64,000 nt of DNA from Sapria himalayana. Taxonomy: Eukaryota > Streptophyta > Magnoliopsida > Malpighiales > Rafflesiaceae. This document shows positions 40,301 through 47,739 of this stretch, piece after piece (within the stretch, counting starts at the first letter, position 1; every line of letters starts with the position of its first letter). A program made the position numbers and the translations under genes. The notes beneath the pieces were generated by a model. That model searched no databases. It saw only the letters and a list, made by a program, of their open reading frames with translations, and had not been told where the DNA came from. The stretch covers positions 873,039 through 937,038 of the forward strand of contig JAREIK010002450.1 in the NCBI GenBank assembly GCA_029783825.1, read 5' to 3'.

Positions 40301-43300
40301 CGCGGGTGGCTTGGAGCATGTTTTCATGTCATTAATTTTTCACAGGTAGTTAATAACTTGCTTCATTGTCTCGATAGTCCCGAGCTCCCTTTCCTTCAGT
40401 GGCAAGAATGCCTGGCTGCTTTGGCTACCCGTCTTCCTAAAGATCTTAGAACTGAGGTAAAATGTTATTATTTGCATGTGGGTTTTCATTCATGGCTGTT
40501 ATATTTCTTAGATGATTATAATTTATCATGATGTTAAGAGCAGATTGTTCACAGTTTCAATAAAAAAAAATATTTAAATTGGTAATTTACTCGAAGACGT
40601 GCCTTGAATATTGTCATCTCACCTTTCTTAAATATTTCAGTTAGAAGCCACATGTATGCACTTTCAGGCGAACCTCGATTTCCCTTCAAAAGCATTGAGG
40701 AGTGTTCTTGAAGTTGGTGTTAATTCCGCCATGTTCTTTTTTTTTTCTTTTCTTGTATAGTTGAATGTTTTTCTATCTTGAATTGGAATTCACTAATGTG
40801 AATATTTTCTTTAGGCTCACCTGTCTTCATGTTCAGAAAATGAAAAAGGAGCCCAGGAAAGACTTATAGAACCTTTAATGAGCCTCGTGAAAAGTTTTGA
40901 AGGCGGAAGAGAGAGTCATGCCTGTGTCATTGCTCGGTCTCTTTTCGATGAGTATTTGCTGGTGGAGGAATTATTTAGTGGCCATCACCAGGTAATAAAA
41001 AAAATTAGTTTTTTGATCATGCTGTTGCTTTGAGAATGCACTGTTTTCTATTGTTCCAGAGATTGGTAACGCTAATCTTATTTTATATCCAATTCGATCA
41101 TCGCTGAGGAGTTAGGTTAATACCTCGGACTCATGTTTTTGCACAGGCGAACATCTTTCTAATGTCATGTTACATGTTTCTGCAGAATGATGTCATAGAG
41201 CAGCTTCGTCTTCAATACAAGGAAGACCTGGGTAAGGTTGTCGATATTGTGCTGTCTCACCAGGTATGACAGACTAAAAATTCTATTGCTTTTTCCCCCT
41301 TATATTATTTTCACTTTCACTGGTGAGTTCATGCCGCATGCTGCTGCTTATGTTGATGTTCAGGGGATCAAGAGAAAAAATAGGCTGATATTACGTCTCA
41401 TAGAACAACTAGTTTACCCCAATCCTGCTGGCTACATGGATAAGTTAGTTTCTTTTTCAAAACTGGATCATCTGAATTATTCCAAGGTTAGCGAAGTCTT
41501 TGTTAGTCACAGCTTTTTTTTTTTAAATTAATAAATTCAGATCTTACGTATCAATTTGGTGTTTTCCAAGACTACATACTTCTATTTAGTATCATTATTG
41601 GTGTAAACTTTACAACAGTTGGCGTTGAAAGCTTGTCAGCTGCTTGAGCAAACAAAGCTAAATGAACTGCAATCCTCCATCTCTAGGAACCTCTCTGAGT
41701 TAGATATGTTCTCGGAAGATGGGGAAAATGTAAAAAACCCAAAGAAGAAAAGTGCAATTGATGAACGGGTAGAAGATATTGTGAATTCTTCATTAGCTGT
41801 TGAAGATGCCCTCGTGGGTCTGTTTGATCACCATGATCCATTCCTCCAAAGGCGGGTTGTGGATACTTATGTTCGCAGGCTGTATGAGGTATCATGTCTT
41901 CAACTTGTGCAGCTTTATTTTTTGTTTTCTTCTTGGCAATGGGACTTCCATGGAAGAGAAGCAATTGCTAAATCACTTTGCTATTGTGTTTTGCATTCCA
42001 ATGGATGATGCCGAGAGAGATAATTTATATGTTGTTGAAAATATGTAGTCTGGTGATTTCTTTTACCATCCTCTGAATAGGTGAAGTAGTCAATCTAAAC
42101 GTGGATTCCAAAATTGTGAAAAAAAACTCATTTTTTTTTGTATCTCAACAGCCACATCTAGTGAATGGGAGCTTCAAAATTCACCGGCAAAAATCAGGCC
42201 TCATTGCAACTTGGGAGTTTGTGGACGAGTATGGTGAAAAAAGGAATGCTGTTAAACCAGTTGTTGGGAAGCACATGGAGAGGAACCGGGGAACCATGGT
42301 TGTTGTCAAGTCTCTCCAAAATTTTCCAGCAATTATTGATGCTGCTTTAAACAAAACATTCCACAACCTTCACAACTTCATTCCAGAGAAATTCCAGGAA
42401 TCCCAATTTGGTAATACGATACATCTTGTATTGGTGGGCTTAAGAAAGCTGATGAACCTTCCCCAAGATAGGTACAGAAGTTCTTTCTTTATGGTGTTCC
42501 ACTTTTGTTACTTTTATGTGTGTGTGTGTGGTTGATTTATTTACGTGTTTTGTATCATGGCTGGCACTGAATGCCACACATAGATATAGAGTTACCTTTT
42601 ATGTTCTTGTGTACATACGCAACAAAAGTTATGTCTTTTACAGTGGGGATAAGGATCATGCTCAACGGAGTATCCAGAAGCTAGTCAGAATACTCAAAGA
42701 GCAAAAGCTAAACTCCATTTTGAGTTCTGCAAATGTTGGGGTTTTTAGTTGTGTTATACAGAGGGATGATGGGCGAGTTCCTTTGAGGCACTCTTGGCAT
42801 TGGTCAGCCAAAAATATGTCTTACAGGGATGAACCTGCATTACGATATCTTGAGCATCCACTCTCCGTCAACCTCGAATTGGTTATATATCTGTCACCCA
42901 TTTATTTTCATTTGAAAATTATGAAGCATGTGACAATATTTCATAGTTTTCTTTCTTCTGAAGCTTTCTGCATTCTGTTTGTTTTTTTCTTTTTTGGTTC
43001 AGAATAAGCTTGATGTGTATGAACATATCCAATATGCTGCATCTCGCAATGGGCAATGGCACATGTACAGCATCACCGATAAATCTGTACCACGACAGAG
43101 GTTGTTCCTGAGGACACTTGTAAGACAGCCTACTTCAAAAAAGAAATTTCCTGCAAATCAGTCCCTGTGCTCTGAACCAATCCATATCAAGTTGCCCATG
43201 TCTGTTACTTCAAAGAGCATTTTCAGTTCCTTAGTTACTGCAATGGAGGAGTTGGAGCTTAATCTACACAGTACTACAATCATGCCTGATCATGTTCATC

Positions 43301-43666
43301 TGTATCTTTGTATCTTACGAGTGCAACAACTGGATGACCTCATTGTTGAGCATAAGTACCGATATTGGGTTTTTTCTTCAAGATTTAATTTTTCATGTGA
43401 TTTGCTATTGAACCTTCTATATGAAGTTCTAATGCATCTTTGTTTTTATCAGGAAAATTCAAAAAGATATTGAACATCAGGTTACAGAAACCGAGGCAAT
43501 CTTGGTAGAAATGGCCCAAGAAATACATTCCTCAATTGGTGTGAGAATGCACAAATTAGGTGTCTGTGAGTGGGAAATAAAGCTCCTGATTGCAGCTTCA
43601 CAGCAGATAAGTGATGCTTGGAGGGTGATAGTTACAAATGTAACTGGTCATACATGTACCGTGCAA
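10610..43666 (+). CDS. ACC1: Homomeric acetyl-CoA carboxylase, internal part (23 exons)
   Basis: Acetyl-CoA carboxylase makes malonyl-CoA from acetyl-CoA, bicarbonate and ATP, feeding very-long-chain fatty acid and flavonoid synthesis in the cytosol (or plastid fatty acid synthesis, for plastid-targeted isoforms). The 23 exons join to 1182 codons with matching phases and no stop. Domain order is biotin carboxylase (exons 1-7, with [11 protein letters not shown] and [16 protein letters not shown]), linker (8-11), biotinyl domain (12, EVMKM) and central domain (13-23). Compared with a plant protein of roughly 2250 residues, about 250 N-terminal residues and the carboxyltransferase domain are missing from the window. 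Nineteen of the 22 introns between these exons are 80-551 bp. The others are 1.7, 15.8 and 9.2 kb. Every catalytic block visible is intact, so I treat it as a gene. The start codon, targeting signal and 3' end are outside or absent. Family identity is certain, completeness is not. Confidence 0.95.
10850..11023 (+). CDS. ACC1: ACC exon 2: biotin carboxylase, metal-ATP site
   Basis: 58 codons in phase 0, from IIEEGPITV to FLELNPRLQ. The Glu and Asn of ELNPR correspond to the metal-binding residues of the ATP-grasp active site, and the Arg to the conserved catalytic arginine (family knowledge). The acceptor is tgtagacag and the donor gttcat. All key residues are present. Confidence 0.95.
11360..11850. 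mobile_element. hAT-end repeats in intron 2
   Basis: A terminal motif tagaggtgtcaaac begins at 11627, identical at its first 14 bases to the terminus of the complete hAT element starting at 52643. GC-rich subterminal DNA follows to about 11840. No opposite terminus or copy of the flanking gttttgaa was found, so this copy is truncated. It sits in older GC-rich repeat DNA that begins near 11360. ORFs at 11586-11886 are artefacts of it. Confidence 0.55.
11851..12686. other. Rest of intron 2, no gene seen
   Basis: The DNA is T- and A-rich, ends at the acceptor tgaatgtag, and has no recognised element. Minus-strand ORFs at 12475-12818 overlap exon 3 in antisense and are not credible genes. Confidence 0.5.
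12687..12780 (+). CDS. ACC1: ACC exon 3: VEHPVTE segment
   Basis: 31 codons plus one base. It opens with [15 protein letters not shown], whose HPVTE block completes the biotin carboxylase active-site signature begun in exon 2, and ends at GIPLWQIP. It leaves the frame one base into the Glu codon that exon 4 completes. Confidence 0.95.
12883..13070 (+). CDS. ACC1: ACC exon 4: biotin carboxylase C-domain
   Basis: 188 bases. With the one base carried over, it reads [13 protein letters not shown] and then [18 protein letters not shown], the C-terminal biotin carboxylase segment. The intron before it is 102 bp. The acceptor ttaattag was chosen because it alone restores the conserved EIRRFYG. Confidence 0.94.
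13166..13216 (+). CDS. ACC1: ACC exon 5: biotin carboxylase C-domain
   Basis: Seventeen codons in phase 0, [17 protein letters not shown], a block highly conserved in plant homomeric carboxylases. Acceptor tttatgcag, donor gtatat. Confidence 0.94.
13311..13350 (+). CDS. ACC1: ACC exon 6: [13 protein letters not shown] mini-exon
   Basis: Forty bases encode [13 protein letters not shown] plus the first base of a Gly codon. The donor gtgcgt opens a 15.8-kb intron. The Gly codon is completed by exon 7. Confidence 0.93.
13351..16700. other. First 3.3 kb of the 15.8-kb intron, AT-rich
   Basis: Very AT-rich, with stops in all frames. No transposon terminus or conserved protein block was seen. Parts near 14770-15000 have the texture of decayed retroelement 3' coding DNA on the minus strand, but I could not confirm a motif. 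Confidence 0.4.
16705..17540. mobile_element. Older GC-rich hAT-type repeat, interrupted by a younger one
   Basis: GC-rich repeat DNA flanks both sides of the well-bounded element at 16933-17459. The right end ttgccacctata near 17535 resembles a decayed hAT terminus. The left boundary is not resolved. Confidence 0.4.
16933..17459. mobile_element. Non-autonomous hAT element (527 bp) with 8-bp TSD
   Basis: The left terminus tacaggtgtcaaatgggct and the right terminus (reverse complement taaaagtgtcaactgggct) form imperfect inverted repeats. The element is flanked by a perfect 8-bp direct repeat ggtgtgtc at 16925-16932 and 17460-17467. The 8-bp duplication and termini are diagnostic of hAT. The interior is GC-rich and carries no transposase. 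ORFs at 17118-17514 are composition artefacts. Confidence 0.85.
17690..18180 (+). mobile_element. Degenerate copia reverse-transcriptase fragment
   Basis: Reading frames with stops include a block resembling SPRTWFVRF, then ILLIVYD followed by [10 protein letters not shown], and later GRYVLDI-like sequence and a [14 protein letters not shown] block. This is the order of the middle of copia reverse transcriptase. Stops and small indels interrupt it repeatedly. Confidence 0.55.
18186..18270. repeat. Fragment of aggcgc-type dispersed repeat
   Basis: It begins with catagttatttaaagtg and contains gaggcgcaaaac, matching the left end of the repeat that starts at 62258 (catagttatttaaggtg, gaggcgcaaaag). 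The right end is not identified. Confidence 0.45.
18271..18955. other. AT-rich intronic DNA, nothing recognised
   Basis: Short direct repeats of agataacatatcaacca occur near 18875 and 18910, but there is no coding or transposon signature. Confidence 0.35.
18960..19330 (+). repeat. LTR-like fragment ending in a 37-nt C run
   Basis: The words gagagtacttgaactgtggtttgcc and a following atatgagggctttatgtg resemble stretches near 21070-21130 and 28170-28230, consistent with fragments of one LTR family. Positions 19283-19319 are an uninterrupted run of 37 C, then a short CT tract. The proline-rich ORF at 19230-19490 is translation of this run and not a gene. Confidence 0.45.
19331..20870. other. 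Intronic DNA, possible minus-strand retroelement leader
   Basis: No gene seen. At 19872-19883 gctttgatatca differs at two of twelve positions from the tRNA-Met primer-binding site of copia elements as it appears on the opposite strand (compare 63561-63572). A decayed minus-strand copia start is therefore possible but weakly supported. Confidence 0.3.
22974..23446 (+). mobile_element. MITE derived from the DUF659-type hAT family
   Basis: It begins gaagcatggataatat and ends with gtgttcgtttttc, decayed forms of the gaagcacggacac termini of 34349-37698. It contains repeated gatacgtgtccgacacg words and an internal 14-nt G run (23232-23245). It carries no transposase. No 8-bp duplication survives. 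It interrupts copia element A. Confidence 0.6.
23667..23826. repeat. 80-bp tandem duplication
   Basis: The unit gggtccattaattttctttt ... ttgttggctaaatt starts at 23667 and repeats at 23747 with only a few differences. Two copies lie within copia element A. Confidence 0.9.
24750..28310 (+). mobile_element. Degenerate Ty1-copia element B
   Basis: A leader similar to that of element A (24767-24985) is followed by integrase at 25660-26280. Visible blocks are [17 protein letters not shown], then [29 protein letters not shown] and [12 protein letters not shown]. Reverse-transcriptase blocks follow at 26850-27540 ([13 protein letters not shown], then [22 protein letters not shown]), then RNase H debris to about 28070 and LTR-like DNA to about 28300. 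The catalytic integrase region is broken by stops and frameshifts, so it is inactive. It is in the same orientation as the host gene. Confidence 0.7.
28311..29122. other. 3' end of the 15.8-kb intron
   Basis: AT-rich with no element recognised. The last 250 bp become less AT-biased and end at a pyrimidine-rich acceptor (ctcatttttcag), as expected next to exon 7. Confidence 0.5.
29123..29247 (+). CDS. ACC1: ACC exon 7: end of biotin carboxylase domain
   Basis: 125 bases complete the split Gly codon and read [20 protein letters not shown], then [19 protein letters not shown], the C-terminal end of the biotin carboxylase domain. It joins to exon 6 over a 15.8-kb intron with perfect phase. Confidence 0.95.
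29345..29461 (+). CDS. ACC1: ACC exon 8: linker after biotin carboxylase
   Basis: 39 codons, phase 0, including [21 protein letters not shown] and ending at AVAGGALL. This is the TGWLD block conserved in eukaryotic carboxylases. Acceptor tctgacag, donor gtatgt. Confidence 0.94.
29568..29642 (+). CDS. ACC1: ACC exon 9: [15 protein letters not shown]
   Basis: 25 codons, phase 0. The block [15 protein letters not shown] is conserved in plant enzymes. Introns on either side are 106 and 80 bp. Confidence 0.94.
29723..29779 (+). CDS. ACC1: ACC exon 10: [13 protein letters not shown]
   Basis: 19 codons, [19 protein letters not shown], matching the family HISLVHS-VSLNI block. Bounded by acceptor tattcacag and donor gtacca. 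Confidence 0.92.
29914..30018 (+). CDS. ACC1: ACC exon 11: pre-biotinyl linker, GC donor
   Basis: 35 codons ending LHDGGLLMQ. The family places an intron right after this Gln. The boundary base pair is GC (atgcag then gcattt). The alternative is a GT donor 12 bases downstream at 30031, which would add four in-frame codons (AFSF). The GC reading gives an exact-length match to the family, so I prefer it. Confidence 0.88.
30019..30271. other. Start of the 9.2-kb intron
   Basis: Ordinary T-rich intron start, followed by slightly GC-richer DNA near 30130-30260 that may be older repeat. It ends with the target duplication catccaag of the next element. Confidence 0.4.
30272..30749. mobile_element. 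Non-autonomous hAT element (478 bp) with 8-bp TSD
   Basis: The left terminus tagtgacgccaagtgggct and right terminus (reverse complement taaagatgtcaaatggct) are imperfect inverted repeats. The flanking 8-bp direct repeat catccaag (30264-30271 and 30750-30757) is perfect. The interior is GC-rich with gcatgacacgag-type words and no transposase. ORFs at 30036-30770 overlap it and are not genes. Confidence 0.85.
30758..32099. other. AT-rich intronic DNA, nothing recognised
   Basis: Apart from a short GC-richer tail just after the element, the stretch is AT-rich with stops in all frames and no termini seen. Confidence 0.4.
32100..32851. mobile_element. MITE-like element with inverted termini
   Basis: The left end cagggctcgtttaataaa and the right end (reverse complement taaggggttgtttgata) share a gggnt-cgttt-type terminus common in plant TIR elements. 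Internal sub-repeats (aagtgttga, attgaaaattt) recur towards both ends. No perfect target duplication was found, so the superfamily is uncertain (hAT is likely). Confidence 0.5.
32852..34348. other. AT-rich intronic DNA, nothing recognised
   Basis: No exon, terminal repeat or protein block recognised. Confidence 0.4.
34748..34840. repeat. 31-bp tandem repeat, about three units
   Basis: Units start gctgctgtagg at 34748 and 34779 and gctgctgtggg at 34810, each followed by atgaaaatccgtcgaggtat or a variant. It lies in the leader of the hAT element, before the transposase. Confidence 0.9.
35189..37458 (+). pseudogene. Decayed hAT transposase (BED finger, DUF659, hAT C-terminal)
   Basis: Blocks occur in the family order. 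A BED-finger region at 35250-35400 contains [16 protein letters not shown] and [10 protein letters not shown], and the expected first zinc Cys reads Tyr. A DUF659-like block at 35590-35810 contains [17 protein letters not shown] and [15 protein letters not shown] middle part near 35990-36140 is interrupted by stops. The hAT dimerisation end at 37090-37400 contains [15 protein letters not shown] and RRNKL-like [19 protein letters not shown]. Stops and frameshifts make it non-functional as written. Confidence 0.8.
37699..38229. other. AT-rich intronic DNA, possible LTR scrap
   Basis: No gene. The part near 38130-38200 (gatgagagcatacaacatgtgag) resembles LTR-like stretches near 21070, too weakly to define an element. 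Confidence 0.3.
38230..38639. mobile_element. GC-rich non-autonomous hAT element
   Basis: The right terminus cccgtttgacatctcta at 38623-38639 matches the hAT termini at 30749 and 56304. The interior is rich in gccgtgcc, ggcacg and ccgg. The left terminus is decayed and no target duplication was confirmed. The minus-strand ORF at 38309-38578 is a composition artefact. Confidence 0.6.
38640..39175. other. 3' end of the 9.2-kb intron
   Basis: A GC-richer patch at 38790-38970 looks like further hAT-end DNA. The intron ends at a pyrimidine-rich acceptor (cctccttttgaacag). No gene. Confidence 0.4.
39176..39454 (+). CDS. ACC1: ACC exon 12: biotinyl (BCCP) domain
   Basis: 93 codons, phase 0. It begins [21 protein letters not shown] after two residues and carries the biotin attachment motif EVMKMCMPL, with the acceptor Lys codon at 39380-39382. 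This swinging arm carries carboxybiotin from the biotin carboxylase to the carboxyltransferase centre. The downstream block [15 protein letters not shown] completes the domain. All signature residues are present. The exon follows a 9.2-kb intron. Confidence 0.97.
39455..40005. mobile_element. Intron 12 with GC-rich hAT-type repeat
   Basis: Within the 551-bp intron, about 39550-39830 carries gggctgtccagccc, caggctgggcaaccc and aagttgggcc words like the hAT subterminal regions. Boundaries are unclear and the splice sites flanking it (gtagac, tgttgcag) are intact. Confidence 0.4.
40006..40194 (+). CDS. ACC1: ACC exon 13: end of biotinyl domain into central domain
   Basis: 63 codons, phase 0, with [15 protein letters not shown] and then [12 protein letters not shown]. 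The LDLDDPSAV block follows the biotinyl domain in all plant homomeric enzymes. Confidence 0.96.
40346..40456 (+). CDS. ACC1: ACC exon 14: central domain
   Basis: 37 codons, phase 0, containing [17 protein letters not shown] and ATRLPKDL. Acceptor tttcacag, donor gtaaaa. Confidence 0.95.
40641..40712 (+). CDS. ACC1: ACC exon 15: central domain
   Basis: 24 codons, including [14 protein letters not shown], which aligns with the family DFP(S/A)K block. The donor gttggt was chosen because it keeps frame with the following AHLSSC. This is one of the more variable parts of the protein. Confidence 0.85.
40815..40991 (+). CDS. ACC1: ACC exon 16: central domain
   Basis: 59 codons, phase 0, with [20 protein letters not shown] and [13 protein letters not shown], strongly conserved in the central domain. 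Confidence 0.95.
41186..41263 (+). CDS. ACC1: ACC exon 17: central domain
   Basis: 26 codons, phase 0, [15 protein letters not shown] followed by VVDIVLSHQ, a conserved end-of-exon block. Donor gtatga. Confidence 0.95.
41364..41486 (+). CDS. ACC1: ACC exon 18: central domain
   Basis: 41 codons, phase 0, [20 protein letters not shown] followed by a FSKLDH-NYSK block. Acceptor gatgttcag, donor gttagc. Confidence 0.95.
41619..41888 (+). CDS. ACC1: ACC exon 19: central domain
   Basis: 90 codons, phase 0, with [47 protein letters not shown] and [15 protein letters not shown]. It keeps the longer acidic and lysine-rich insert ([14 protein letters not shown]) that grass enzymes shorten, arguing mildly against a grass. 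Confidence 0.96.
42152..42471 (+). CDS. ACC1: ACC exon 20: central domain
   Basis: 320 bases, 106 codons plus two bases. It reads [20 protein letters not shown] at the start, then WEF, and [14 protein letters not shown]. The terminal AG joins the T of exon 21 to make Ser of SGD. The acceptor is tatctcaacag, after a 263-bp intron. Confidence 0.94.
42644..42881 (+). CDS. ACC1: ACC exon 21: central domain
   Basis: 238 bases. After the split Ser codon it reads [40 protein letters not shown] and [17 protein letters not shown]. Acceptor tcttttacag, donor gttata. Confidence 0.94.
43003..43355 (+). CDS. ACC1: ACC exon 22: central domain
   Basis: 353 bases, 117 codons plus two. Blocks are [51 protein letters not shown] and [12 protein letters not shown]. 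The donor gtaccg splits a Lys codon that exon 23 completes. Longer readings past the donor are intron. Confidence 0.93.
43453..43666 (+). CDS. ACC1: ACC exon 23: last exon seen
   Basis: 214 bases complete the split Lys codon and read [28 protein letters not shown] and [10 protein letters not shown]. The family continues directly into a short IYRE-type block and then the carboxyltransferase domain. Neither is found in the remaining 20.3 kb. The donor gtaagt is ideal. Confidence 0.94.
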
Positions 43667-43783
43667 GTAAGTTTGTACTTACATTACATTCATTCTATTT
43701 TTTAATCATTTACCCTTTGATGGATTATTGATAATCTTTTCAATTGAAATCCATAAATTATATAACAAAGTTGTTTGAATTCT

Positions 43784-43965
43784 ATTCATCAAGAATAGCT
43801 CAGTTGGTAAACACTTGGCCTAAAAACTAAGAGATCATGAGTTTGAGTCTCCTCTATTATTCGAGAATAAATCTTGTGGGGTGGGATGTTCCTCACGAGT
43901 GACTAGTTTAGGACTCCAGGTGCATGCAAGTTAGTCCAAACATCCACAATTATCAAAAAAAAAAA
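43784..43965 (+). mobile_element. tRNA-derived SINE with poly(A) tail
   Basis: An RNA polymerase III A-box-like stretch (tagctcagttgg, 43796-43807) and a B-box-like stretch (gtttgagtctc near 43841) are spaced as in a tRNA. A conserved-looking tail (tttaggactccaggtgcatg ... ttatcaaaaaaaaaaa) follows. The candidate target duplication ttgtttgaattct (43771-43783) and ttgtgagaactct (43966-43978) matches at 10 of 13. It lies in the intron after exon 23. Confidence 0.75.
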
Positions 43966-44073
43966 TTGTGAGAACTCTTGATGTAGGATGCAAATCAAAA
44001 GAATTACAAATTTATTTTAACAACACACATAATATTTTATTAAGCTTAATTATAAGATTAATTGGGATTATAC

Positions 44074-47000
44074 TAAGGTGTCAAATGGGTCGTGTCATGC
44101 CAGCATGGCCCAGTTTTTGGTAGCCTAGTCGAGCTACTGTTCTATGCTTTGCCAGACACGACACGACTCAAAAATGGCAGGCTTTGCTCGGCACGATCGG
44201 AGCGAGGCTAGCTGGATTTGGGCTGGATTGTGTTGGGCCGTGCTGAGTCAGGTTGTGTCGGGCCCAGTTGTTCCAGCCTACCACTACCTAGACTAGACCT
44301 AGGTCCTAGCCTAGTATAGCCCGGATATTCCCCCACAGGTTGGGGTTGCAAAATTGTGGATTAATTATTTAAATTTTTTTTTTTAGATATCATATTTTAA
44401 ATTCAAAATTCAGATTAATTGCGACATAAAACATAACGATATTATATTATTTATTTATTTTAAATAAATGATAAATCATAAAAAAATAAACTCATTAACA
44501 CAAATAATAAAGTATAATAAATAATCAAAAATATCAAAAAAATATATTCATTCTTTTATTCATTATTCAAGTCAGAAATAAATAAAATGATAAAAAGTAA
44601 TGTCTCACAATAATAACATAAAATAAAAATTATTAATCTCAATCGTAATAAATAATAATGTAAGCCTAATACTTCAATCCCAATGCTAATTAGTATGAGT
44701 ATGTAATTGTTTATTATCACGTAAGTGTCTGATAGTATCATTAGATGAGAGCTCAACCTCCTCAAAGTCATAGTCATAAATTATAAGCAATTCCTCTATT
44801 TTTGTTCCAGCATGATCTCGATACTGGATGCCAAACCTTGAATCCTTCTAATTTTTTATGCATGCTAGTGTCTCAATGATATCTAGTCATTGTCTTGTTC
44901 TCCTATCTAACATGATATTGACTATAATAAAAAAACTAGACTTCGATGTTATGCTTGATATCGGATGAATCTATAGATCTTATGTCATCTTAGATAGTAC
45001 AAAACAAGTGAATTCATATTATTTTTATTATTATAAAATATGAATATTCTTATTATTGTTATGTGATAGGATTATGCAATAATCAGTATCTAAATATCAA
45101 GATAGCTTATTCCTATTCTACGGTTTATTATGTTATTTTTTTCTCACTAACTAAATGGAGAAGTCATCATCTTTGAATAAGGTATTCATTTTCATACTTT
45201 GAGTCTGACTACTATTTTCATCATACTTAGTGTATTAATATGTAAATAATTCAGTTAATTTTTCATGAATTAACCCTTTGGGTTAGTATTTCTGATTTAT
45301 GCATGATGATATGTATGTTAAAATATTTTTTATCCATTTCATTTTAATACTAGGGTCCATGTAGACAGTCAGATAATAAAGAGATTGAATGGTGAAACAA
45401 TATTTTAAGTATTTGATTTTTATCTCAATAGTCATGTTACTAAATATTGGGTAATTTCTAAATTTTCTAAATATGCTACTAATATTGCAAATGTATCCGA
45501 GTGTAATATAAGTGATGGATTATAAATTAACGAATATATATTCATTGTGTCATAAAAAATATTCAATAATTTCATAAATAAAATTCTTATAGCACAGTTT
45601 TTATTGTCAATAACAAGTTTATCATTTTTACTATTTAAGTACTTGAATATTACTTATTAGTATCTAACACATGACTTTAACATCATATATATGTAATTCA
45701 AATGGTGTTTTACATACATTTGGAATTCCTTCATCTCTAGACGTGTAAACAAATAGAGACTATTAAACTTTTATTGTCTGCTAGACATCCAAAGATATTT
45801 TACTGAGTTATATATTTTTTTAAAGTGGGAGAAATAACCTTCATCTCTACCCACACTATCATGTTAATGACATGACACATGTATCTAACATGAAAATTTT
45901 CTTATAATAATTTATCTTTAATGGTCCTAACAAGCATGTTAATGACTACGTCATTATTAAATGTGTTATCAACTATAAAATTATATATTTTATTTTGAAT
46001 ATTATATTCTGTAAAAATTCTCATTATGCACTCATATATGGCTGAATTATTATGAGGATGAAGAATTTCTAAAATTTTTAATATCTTTTTATTTAGTATC
46101 AATTTAGAATCAACATAATAGGTGATGAGACATGTATAAGATGTATCATCGTGACTAGTCTAAATATCAGATATTACGGATATCACGCCACTATATTCTC
46201 TAAATATATTAGTTATTATTTTTTTTTTCTAACTTATAATATTTTAGTATGTTATTTCTAAAAGTGTACCGGAATTATATGATATGTAGATATCAAATAG
46301 GTTTATATGATACTAATTACTCTTGGATCCTCCGAAAATCTAATCGAAAGACCTATCGTACTGATCAGTTTGGTAATGTCTTTTCTTTCTACCTCGTTGT
46401 GGTATATGAAGAGGGTCAACATGAAAGCTGAACTAGATCAAACCTCAAAGATCCAACCATGCAGTTGAGTTTGTTTATGATCTAATATACCATGTTTTTT
46501 GATATAATATTTGACTTCTCTCTTTAGGTGTTCAATCTCACATTCACACTTATAAGTTAATATTTTCTTATAATACTTGTATTATTCTGATTCTTTTTTA
46601 ACAAGCATAAGGTTTTTATAATACTTGAGCTGAGACAATGAGCGAAAATATAATTTCGGTGTTGGACTTTTTCGTAGGGTTATTAATATTAAAGTTATAT
46701 ATATTTATGTTAATATTAATCTCGTTATCATTAAATTTACTATTTATTATTTTAGATTTTTAATATTTTATTAATTATATATAAAATTTTATTTTTAAAT
46801 TAAATATTGGGCAAAAACATAGTTTTGGTCTCGGACATTTTCGTAGGATTATTAATATCAAAATTATCTATGTTTATGTTAATATTAATTTCGTTATTAT
46901 TAAATTTATTATTTATCATTTTATATTTTTATTAGTTTATTACTTATATTCTAAATTTTATTTTTTAAATTAAATATTATTTGATATTAAATTAATAATA

Positions 47001-47700
47001 AAAATAAAAAACTAAATAAAATTTAAAAAATAATATCTGTTTGGCTGTTTTTGGAATGCCGAAGTCCGATGTCCAATGTTTGTAGTCTGCACTCGAGTCC
47101 TGAGAGGTGGTAGAATAGGAAAGCAGAACTTTGAGTTTGAAGAAAAAAAACTACAAATACAAATAGCTAACCAAAAATATAAAATGTAAAATTAAATTGT
47201 AAATATAAATATATAAAATTAAAATTGAGAGGAGAGAGACGAGATGAGAGAGAGAGAGAGAATGGGGATAGAGAGAGAAGAGAGTGAGTTGAGTTTGAAA
47301 AAATGGAGAAGGAGAGAAAATATATATAGATTACAAAAAGAATTTTTTTTTAAATTATTTTTTTGTATTTTTTTATTTAATATTTAGGGCAGAAACTCGA
47401 TAACCATCAAATTTTTTATCCTAGTCATTGGTGGTGCATCTAACAACTGGATGCATTTTGTTTTAAATTTTTTTTGGACTCTTGGGATTTAGTTAGCCGT
47501 TATGTCCCCTTGGTTTTAGAAGGTTTGGGTGACAACGGGAGCTAGGCTTGGGGCCCGAGCTTGGGCTCGGGCTGGGGTTCGGGCTTGATTCTTGGGAAGA
47601 GGGGAGGTGATGCCAAGTGCACGTTCACATTCGCCTGGACCATCCCACGCAAACGTTGTTAGTCAAACATGTGACAGTATTTAAAAAAAAACCACTAGTT
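44074..47700 (-). mobile_element. Degenerate hAT copy 1
   Basis: The left end taaggtgtcaaatgggt is a decayed form of the tagaggtgtcaa terminus, followed by GC-rich subterminal DNA to 44340. Minus-strand transposase debris fills 44780-46620. The short reading at 45902-46102 (LEILHPHNNSAIYECIMRIF, then NTFNNDVVINM) parallels 54600-54760 of the complete copy. A leader with a ggcccgagcttgggctcggg patch ends near 47700. No right terminus or target duplication was found. Confidence 0.6.
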
Positions 47701-47739
47701 TGGCCTGACCCAATATTTATATTTAGAGTTTTGCTATAA

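Noticed and set aside
41683..41964. Minus-strand ORF over exon 19
   Set aside because: An antisense reading of a strongly conserved coding exon.
43784..43965. A real tRNA gene
   Set aside because: Only the internal promoter boxes resemble a tRNA. The arms do not pair, and the sequence continues to a SINE tail and poly(A).
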